From: JACVRW01 sp963734025
Lineage (GTDB): Bacteria > Actinomycetota > Thermoleophilia > Solirubrobacterales > Thermoleophilaceae
DNA: 64,000 nucleotides
Direction: 5' to 3'
Assembly (NCBI GenBank): GCA_963734025.1
Contig: CAVTFR010000014.1
Coordinates: 124,001-188,000, forward strand
Shown here: piece after piece, positions 59,078-64,000 of the stretch
How the letters are laid out: every line of letters begins with the position of its first letter
Position numbering within the stretch: the first letter of the stretch is position 1
The notes under the pieces: generated by a model
Told to the model about the DNA's origin: nothing
Seen by the model: only the letters and a program-made list of their open reading frames with translations
Database searches by the model: none
Translations under genes and position numbers: made by a program

Positions 59078-59920
59078 GTGCCCGACCTCCACAAGAGCAT
59101 GCCGGTCGCGGTGTTCGACTCGGGCGTGGGCGGCCTCACGGTGCTGCACGAGTGCCTCGTGTCGCTGCCGCACGAGGACTTCGTCTACCTCGGTGACACC
59201 GAGCGCTTCCCGTACGGGGACCGTACGCCCGAGGAGCTGCTCGCGTTCGCGCGTGAGCTGAGCGGGATCCTGCTCGAGCGCGGGGCCAAGCTGCTCGTCG
59301 TGGCCTGCAACTCCGCCACCGCGGCGGCACTGCCGGCGTTGCGCGAGGAGCTCGAGAGCCGCCTGCCGGTGGTCGGCGTCGTCACCCCGGAGTCACGGCT
59401 CGCCGCGGCAGCCACGCGCAACGGGAGGGTTGGGCTGCTCGCCACGCCCGCGACCGTCGGCAGCGGGGCCTACGCGCGGGCGCTCGCCGCCGCCGCACCC
59501 GAGGCGGAGCTGCACGCACTCGCCTCAGCCGAGCTGGCGCCGCTGATCCAGGAGGGCGGCGAGGTTGACGCCCGGGTTGTCGCCTGCGTCGACGGGCTCT
59601 GCCGGCCGCTGCGGGCTGCCGGCGTCGACACCGTGATCCTCGGCTGCACTCACTATCCACTGGTGCGGCCCGTCCTGCAGCGAGCGCTTGGCCGCGGCGT
59701 CGTGGTGGTCAGCTCGGGCGAGGCGATCGCATCCGAGGTCGACACGCGCCTGCGCGACGCCGGCCTCGCCAACGACGACTCCCGCCGCGGCGCTTATCGC
59801 TTCCTCGCCACCGGCGACCCGGAGGAGTTCAGGCGGCTCGGCACGCGCTTCCTGCAGCTTCCGATCGAATCGGTCGAGCACGTCGACGTCGCGCCGGCCG
59901 CGCGGAGGGCCGCGGCGTGA
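59078..59920 (+). CDS. murI: glutamate racemase
   Basis: 280 residues from the GTG at 59078 (TTG 59069 is an alternative). The two catalytic Cys lie in VVACNSATA (about residue 76) and ILGCTHYPL (about residue 190). The N-terminal VFDSGVGGLTVLHE and YLGDTERFPYG motifs are complete. It makes D-glutamate for peptidoglycan from L-glutamate in the cytoplasm. Its stop overlaps the rph start (GTGA), giving a murI-rph-rdgB unit as in many actinobacteria. Confidence 0.96.
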   Translation: MPDLHKSMPVAVFDSGVGGLTVLHECLVSLPHEDFVYLGDTERFPYGDRTPEELLAFARELSGILLERGAKLLVVACNSATAAALPALREELESRLPVVGVVTPESRLAAAATRNGRVGLLATPATVGSGAYARALAAAAPEAELHALASAELAPLIQEGGEVDARVVACVDGLCRPLRAAGVDTVILGCTHYPLVRPVLQRALGRGVVVVSSGEAIASEVDTRLRDAGLANDDSRRGAYRFLATGDPEEFRRLGTRFLQLPIESVEHVDVAPAARRAAA

Positions 59921-60651
59921 GCGCGTCAAGGGGCGACGGCCGCTCGCCGGGGGACCTGCGCCCGATCACGATCACGCCCGGGTTCATGCGCACGGCCACC
60001 GGCTCGGCGCTGATCGAGGCCGGCGGAACGCGCGTGATCTGCACGGCCACGGTCGAGAACGAGGTGCCGCGCTGGATGTCGGGCCAGGGCCGCGGCTGGG
60101 TCACGGCCGAGTACGGAATGCTTCCCGCGTCGACGGGTGAGCGCAAGCGCCGCGACGTCACGAAGGGCCGACCGGACGGGCGCACCGTCGAGATCCAGCG
60201 CCTGATCGGGCGCTCCCTGCGCGGCGTGGTCGATTTCGCCGGCCTCGGAGAGCGCACCGTCTGGATCGACTGCGACGTGCTCGAGGCAGACGGCGGTACG
60301 CGCTGCGCCGCGATCACGGGCGGCTACGTCGCGCTGGAGCTGGCGCTTCGCAAGGTCATGGCGGACGGCGGCCTCGACCGGCTCCCGCTGAACCAGTCGG
60401 TGGCGGCGGTGTCGTGCGGCGTCGTGGACGGCCGCGCCCTCCTCGACCTCGACTACTCGGAGGACTCGACCGCCGAGGTGGACGCCAACGTGGTCATGAC
60501 CGGCGACGGCGGCCTCGTCGAGGTCCAGGCCACCGCCGAGCGGACCCCGCTCTCACGTGCCTCGCTCGACGAGCTGCTCGGCCTCGCGGCGGTAGGGATC
60601 GAGCGCCTGCGGGCGGCGCAGCAGGCCGCGGTGGACGGCGCCGGCAGCTGA
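59917..60651 (+). CDS. rph: ribonuclease PH
   Basis: 244 residues from a GTG overlapping murI. It shows LRPITITPGFMRTATGSALIE at the start, the catalytic-region ERKRRDVTKGRPDGRTVEIQ, RLIGRSLRGVVD, and the metal-binding DLDYSEDSTAEVDANVVMTG (Asp residues near 180-186). RNase PH is a phosphorolytic 3'-5' exonuclease that trims tRNA and rRNA ends as a hexamer. The length is normal for the family. Confidence 0.96.
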   Translation: MSASRGDGRSPGDLRPITITPGFMRTATGSALIEAGGTRVICTATVENEVPRWMSGQGRGWVTAEYGMLPASTGERKRRDVTKGRPDGRTVEIQRLIGRSLRGVVDFAGLGERTVWIDCDVLEADGGTRCAAITGGYVALELALRKVMADGGLDRLPLNQSVAAVSCGVVDGRALLDLDYSEDSTAEVDANVVMTGDGGLVEVQATAERTPLSRASLDELLGLAAVGIERLRAAQQAAVDGAGS

Positions 60652-60655
60652 GCCC

Positions 60656-61303
60656 GTGCGGCTCGTCCTCGCCAGCCGCAACGAGCACAAGCTGCGCGAG
60701 CTCGCGCAGCTCATGCCGTACGAGCTCGAGCCGCTGCCCGACGGGATCGAGCTGCCGCCCGAGACCGGGACGACGTTCGCCGACAACGCACTCGGTAAGG
60801 CGCGCGCCGCCGCGGCCGCCACGGGCCGCCCGGCGATCGCGGACGACTCGGGCATCGAGGCGGCCGCGCTGGGCGGTGCGCCAGGCGTCTGGTCGGCGCG
60901 CTTCGCAGGTGACGGTGCGTCTGACGAGGAGAACCTCGCCAAGCTGCTTCGGGACGTGCCGGCCGACGGCGACCGGCGCGTGGCGTACGTATGCGCGCTC
61001 GTGTACGTCGAGCCGGGCGCGCGCGAGGAGGTGGTGCACGGTCGCTGCGAGGGGACGCTCGCGCAGGAGCCGCGCGGTGACGGCGGCTTCGGGTATGACC
61101 CGGCCTTCGTGCCGGATGACTACCCCGGTGACGACCGCACCATGGCCGAGCTGAGCCCGGATGAGAAGGACGCGATCAGCCACCGCGGCCGGGCCGCCCG
61201 CGCGCTGGCCGCGAAGCTGCACCGGCTCGAGGAGGAGCGCCGCCCACCGCAGCCGCTGCGCGACCTGTTCGGGCGCAGACGCGGCCGGAGGCCGCGCCCG
61301 TGA
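60656..61303 (+). CDS. rdgB: XTP/dITP pyrophosphatase (RdgB/HAM1)
   Basis: 215 residues from a GTG. Family motifs are VLASRNEHKLRELAQLMP, TFADNALGKARAAAA, AIADDSGIEAAALGGAPGVW SAR (in two parts), GFGYDPAFVPD and a C-terminal SHRGRAARAL. It removes deaminated purine triphosphates from the nucleotide pool. The last 20 residues are very basic. It overlaps the start of the cation transporter gene (GTGA). Confidence 0.95.
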   Translation: MRLVLASRNEHKLRELAQLMPYELEPLPDGIELPPETGTTFADNALGKARAAAAATGRPAIADDSGIEAAALGGAPGVWSARFAGDGASDEENLAKLLRDVPADGDRRVAYVCALVYVEPGAREEVVHGRCEGTLAQEPRGDGGFGYDPAFVPDDYPGDDRTMAELSPDEKDAISHRGRAARALAAKLHRLEEERRPPQPLRDLFGRRRGRRPRP

Positions 61304-62277
61304 GCGGCGCACGCAGGAGGTTCTCGGCAGCGGCCTCCGCGACCGGATTCGCCGTCGGCCCGGAGGCCCAGGCGCCGCGGAAGGAGCGCGCCGCGGCCGT
61401 CTCGATCCTCTCCAACACGCTGCTGATCCTGCTGAAGGTCGTGGCCGGTGTCGTGACGGGCTCGATCGCGATCCTCACGGAGGCGGCGCACTCGGCCATC
61501 GACCTGGTCGCTTCGGTGATCGCCTTCTTCTCGGTCCGCAAGGCCAGCGAGCCCGCCGACGCGGATCATCCCTACGGCCACGACAAGGTTGAGAACGTGG
61601 CGGCGGGGATCGAGGGGATGCTGATCCTGGTCGGCGCGGGCGTGATCATCTTCGAGTCGCTACGCCGGCTGGCCGAGGGCTCGGAGGTCGAGTCGCTCGG
61701 CTTCGGCATCGCGGTGATCGGCGTATCAGCCGTGGCGAACCTTGCGGTGTCCGCGTACCTCTACCGCCGCGCACACGAGACGGACTCGCCCGCCCTCGAC
61801 GGCGACGCGGCGCACCTGCGCACGGACGCGTTCACCTCGCTGGGCGTACTGGTCGGCCTCGTGCTGGTCGAGCTGACCGGCGCCACCTGGCTCGACCCGC
61901 TCGCCGCGCTCGTCGTGGCGGGCGCGATCGTCGTCGCGGGCGTGCGGATCCTGAACCGGACGAGCCGCGTGCTCGTCGACGAGGCGCTCCCCGAGGACGA
62001 GATGGAGGCGCTGCGCCGCACAGTCGCGAGCCACGGCGCCCCGGAGCTGATCGGGTTTCACAAGCTGCGCGCCCGCCGCGCCGGGAGCCGGCGCTACATC
62101 GATCTGCATCTCCAGTTCCGGGACGGCACGAGCCTCCAGCGCGCCCACGAGATCTCGCACGAGCTCCAGCGCGCGATCGCGGGGACGCTGCGTGGTGCCG
62201 ATGTCCTCATTCACCTGGAGCCGGAGGAGGCGGCCGACCGGAAGAAGCCCGCCGGCGCCCCGCCCGACCGCCGCTAG
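61300..62277 (+). CDS. cation diffusion facilitator (CDF) family transporter
   Basis: 325 residues from a GTG. About six hydrophobic segments lie in the first 220 residues. Metal-site motifs are TEAAHSAIDLVASVIAFF (helix 2), DADHPYGHDKVENVAAGIEG and, in helix 5, DAAHLRTDAFTSLGVLVGL. The C-terminal cytoplasmic domain (about residues 230-315) includes HKLRARRAGSRRYIDLHL and HEISHELQRAI. It exports divalent metals such as Fe, Zn, Mn or Cd against protons. The N-terminal 30 residues are basic and variable. Confidence 0.93.
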   Translation: MSGARRRFSAAASATGFAVGPEAQAPRKERAAAVSILSNTLLILLKVVAGVVTGSIAILTEAAHSAIDLVASVIAFFSVRKASEPADADHPYGHDKVENVAAGIEGMLILVGAGVIIFESLRRLAEGSEVESLGFGIAVIGVSAVANLAVSAYLYRRAHETDSPALDGDAAHLRTDAFTSLGVLVGLVLVELTGATWLDPLAALVVAGAIVVAGVRILNRTSRVLVDEALPEDEMEALRRTVASHGAPELIGFHKLRARRAGSRRYIDLHLQFRDGTSLQRAHEISHELQRAIAGTLRGADVLIHLEPEEAADRKKPAGAPPDRR

Positions 62278-62414
62278 AGCAGGTTCACGGCCGCCGCCGC
62301 GCCGACCGCGAGCAGTATGGCGAAGTAGCCGAGGTAGCCGTTCAGGAGCAGCAGCAGCGCCACGATCAGGCAGATCCCGACGGTGACGAGCCAGGAGATT
62401 CTGGACAGGGGCAC
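62274..62414 (-). CDS. small single- or two-span membrane protein
   Basis: 46 residues from a GTG at 62414. The sequence is almost entirely hydrophobic after a short VPLSRISWL start, with a VTVGICLIVALLLLLNGYLG helix and a YFAILLAVGAAAAVNLL helix, so one hairpin of two membrane spans is likely. Its stop shares 4 bases with the convergent CDF gene. No family recognised. The strong hydrophobic bias in a region that would otherwise be non-coding supports it as real. Confidence 0.55.
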   Translation of the reverse strand: MPLSRISWLVTVGICLIVALLLLLNGYLGYFAILLAVGAAAAVNLL

Positions 62415-62469
62415 GCGGCGTATTGTGCCGACGCCGGCGGCTGGGCAGCGCTGCGTATCCTCAGCAGCA

Positions 62470-62952
62470 ATGGCGGAGACGCTTACGCCCGCGGCCGCCC
62501 CGGCGCGCCTCCTCGAGCTCTCGAGCGACGCCCGTGCGGCGATTCTGCTGGACGCCGCGGGCTCTCCGGCTGCCTCGACCGAGCCTGATCCGGAGCGTGG
62601 GCGTGAGCTCGCCGACCTCACCCGCGAGCTCTTCGAGACCGTCGACCGCGCCACGCGCGACTGGGACCCCGACCCGCCCGAGCAGGTGGAGGTGCAGGTC
62701 CCAGGGGGCGCCGTCTTCGCGTCGCGCACGCCGCGCTGGACGCTCGCCGTCGTCGCCCGCCGCGCGGCGCTTTCCTCACTGATGCTCTGGGACATGCGTG
62801 CCGTGCTCGGCGAGCTCGAGGGCGGCCCGCCGATCCGCCGCTCGACCTCCGCCGACGACGGCTCGGATGCGGCCCGCGAGGACGCCTCGGAGGAGGCGGC
62901 CGCAGGCGAATTGCCAGTGCCCGAGCTCGGCCGGCGCAGGGACGACGCGTGA
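62470..62952 (+). CDS. roadblock/LC7-like domain protein
   Basis: 160 residues from the ATG at 62470. Residues about 10-120 have the profile of a small mixed fold: LLELSSDARAAILLDAAGSP, LADLTRELFETVDRAT, EQVEVQVPGGAVFASRTPRW and TLAVVARRAALSSLMLWDMR. This pattern (sensor of GTPase state, LC7/roadblock-like) is suggestive but not certain. The C-terminal 40 residues are acidic and disordered. Its stop overlaps the next gene as GTGA. A GTPase partner is not seen nearby. Confidence 0.55.
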   Translation: MAETLTPAAAPARLLELSSDARAAILLDAAGSPAASTEPDPERGRELADLTRELFETVDRATRDWDPDPPEQVEVQVPGGAVFASRTPRWTLAVVARRAALSSLMLWDMRAVLGELEGGPPIRRSTSADDGSDAAREDASEEAAAGELPVPELGRRRDDA

Positions 62953-63450
62953 GGGAGAAGCGCAAGGGCCCGATCTCGATCGCGGGCGGGCTCGTCGACT
63001 CGGTCGCCGCGACCGTGCGGCGCATGCAGCGCGACCGCGAGCCGCGCGCGCTCGCTTACGACCCCACCGGCTATGCGCGCCTGATCCAGCCGGAATCGCG
63101 CGGTCACGAGCGGATACTCGCGATCGCCGAGGAGATGGTCGCGCTCGCTGCGCTGGACGGCGGCCGCAGCACTCGTGAGGCCGCTCCGGAGGAGCCGTCG
63201 CCGTCGCGCCGATCCAAGCCGGGGAACGCAGGGAGCGGGCGCGCGAAGCCCGCGAAGGCACGCGCCCCGAAGGCGTCCGGCGGCAAGAACGCCAAGGCCG
63301 CAGCGAAGCCGGCCAAGCGCGCCAAGGGAGCCGCGAAGACGAGCCGGAACCGAACGGCCCAGCGCGGGCACGAGCTCCAACTCCAAGCCCGACACGGCGA
63401 AGCCTCGCAAGCCGCGGGCCCGGCGCACGAGCCGCCCGGAGCAGACATGA
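62949..63450 (+). CDS. Lys/Ala-rich basic-tailed protein, apparent frameshift near 63350
   Basis: The first 75 residues (GTG 62949) look globular: ISIAGGLVDSVAATVRRMQR and AYDPTGYARLIQPESRGHER, then ILAIAEEMVALAALDGG. The rest is a histone-H1-like tail rich in Lys-Ala-Pro. Third-position GC content is high in this frame up to about 63345 and in the +1 frame from about 63355 to a TGA at 63448-63450 (tail KPRKPRARRTSRPEQT), so one base appears extra. Without the shift the frame runs straight into tldD. With it, the stop overlaps the tldD ATG as ATGA. DNA or RNA binding is inferred from the tail only. Confidence 0.6.
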
Positions 63451-64000
63451 CGCTCGTCGTCCCCGAGCTCGCGGCGAGCGTCCTCGAGCGGGCGCTCATG
63501 CGCGGCGGCGACCTCGCCGAGCTCTACGCCGAGGCGAGACACGGCTTCGCGCTCTCGCTCGACGACGGCCGCGTCGAGCGTCCGCAGGGCGGCCGTGAGC
63601 GCGGGGTGTGCGTGCGCGTCGTGCAGGGCGAGTCGACCTACTACGGATACGTCGACGGCACGGCGGAGGAGGACCTGCTGCGCGTGGCCGACTCGGTGGC
63701 CCAGGCCGTGCGCGGCGAGGCACGCCGGCCGGCGCCGCTCGCCGCCGCCGGGCAGGCGAACGGCCACCCGGTTGCGATCCACCCCGAGGATGTGGAGGCG
63801 CGCCGCAAGGCCGACCTCCTGCGCGCCTGCGAGGAGCGCGCCCGCGCCGCCGGACCGGAGGTGGCCCAGGTGCGACTCGGCTACGCGGAGTCGCGGCGGC
63901 TGGTCGAGGTGTACGGGTCCGACGGGCGCGCGGCAGCGGACGACCGCACGCGGGTCAGGCTCAGCGCCCAGGTGGTGGCCCGCCGCGACGACCGCGTGGA
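63447..64000 (+). CDS. tldD: TldD/PmbA-family metalloprotease subunit, N-terminal part (runs off right edge)
   Basis: At least 184 residues in the window from the ATG at 63447. The segment DLAELYAEARHGFALSLDDG, VERPQGGRERGVCVRVVQGE and DGTAEEDLLRVADSVAQAV match the N-terminal domain of TldD. The zinc motif HExxxH lies further on, outside the window. TldD with TldE degrades unfolded peptides and matures some RiPPs. It starts within the stop of the basic-tailed gene. Confidence 0.85.
   Translation, partial: MTLVVPELAASVLERALMRGGDLAELYAEARHGFALSLDDGRVERPQGGRERGVCVRVVQGESTYYGYVDGTAEEDLLRVADSVAQAVRGEARRPAPLAAAGQANGHPVAIHPEDVEARRKADLLRACEERARAAGPEVAQVRLGYAESRRLVEVYGSDGRAAADDRTRVRLSAQVVARRDDRV

Overview
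The window is very GC-rich (third codon positions are almost all G or C) and densely packed, with many ATGA, GTGA or TGATG gene overlaps. It carries an actinobacterial-style CysO/CysM/Mec cysteine route, a SUF operon led by an Rrf2 regulator, a wax ester synthase, R2lox and a murI-rph-rdgB block. This points to a chromosomal segment of a high-GC actinobacterium. A deep-branching soil lineage such as Thermoleophilia is my best guess, from overall protein flavour only. I saw no tRNA, rRNA, CRISPR, prophage or intact IS element.

Layout: 1-2.2 kb holds three prepilin-like genes on the minus strand. 2.3-9.8 kb holds a PPOX-family protein, a secreted copper protein, a TetR regulator, a HAD hydrolase, FxsA, a MIP18-type Fe-S factor beside a lipoate-ligase-like protein, and an alpha/beta hydrolase. 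9.8-18.3 kb holds WS/DGAT, an M28 peptidase, ispH, a BKACE enzyme, a cysteine-less thioredoxin-fold protein, two related secreted proteins around a SpoIIM-like protein, and a ureohydrolase. 18.3-26.6 kb is the SUF system (Rrf2-sufC-sufD-sufS-sufU ... sufB). It is interrupted at 19.8-22.4 kb by broken gene pieces and about 1.4 kb of extreme poly-C sequence that looks like an assembly or base-calling artefact.

26.6-29.8 kb holds Sco1, a cupredoxin lipoprotein and a NarL-type two-component pair. 29.8-37.9 kb is a sulfur region: a candidate structured RNA with its own terminator, then a rhodanese-E1 activator, a CysO carrier with two residues after its GlyGly, CysM and a Mec-type JAMM peptidase, interleaved with a GNAT, a cupin, an M1 peptidase, an isochorismatase-like hydrolase, TatA and two Tat-exported ferritin-like proteins. 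The promoters of the activator and of cysM share an AT-rich 15-mer, and a small palindromic repeat occurs both inside the activator gene and just after cysM.

37.9-50.9 kb holds two acyl-CoA dehydrogenases, a GAF-GGDEF protein, an ECF sigma/anti-sigma pair, and hydantoinase A/B. 50.9-58.6 kb holds R2lox, a flavin reductase, nadB, a histone-deacetylase-fold hydrolase, a SPOR-like protein, a glycosyltransferase and asnB. 58.7-64 kb holds an Flp-type pilin, murI-rph-rdgB, a CDF transporter, a probably frameshifted basic-tailed protein, and the start of tldD.

Many first genes of transcription units lack a Shine-Dalgarno site but have a TANNNT hexamer 6-12 nt before the start codon, which suggests frequent leaderless transcription. 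Several genes lack a standard start codon or carry apparent frameshifts. Some of these may be sequence errors, and they should be read together with the poly-C region.
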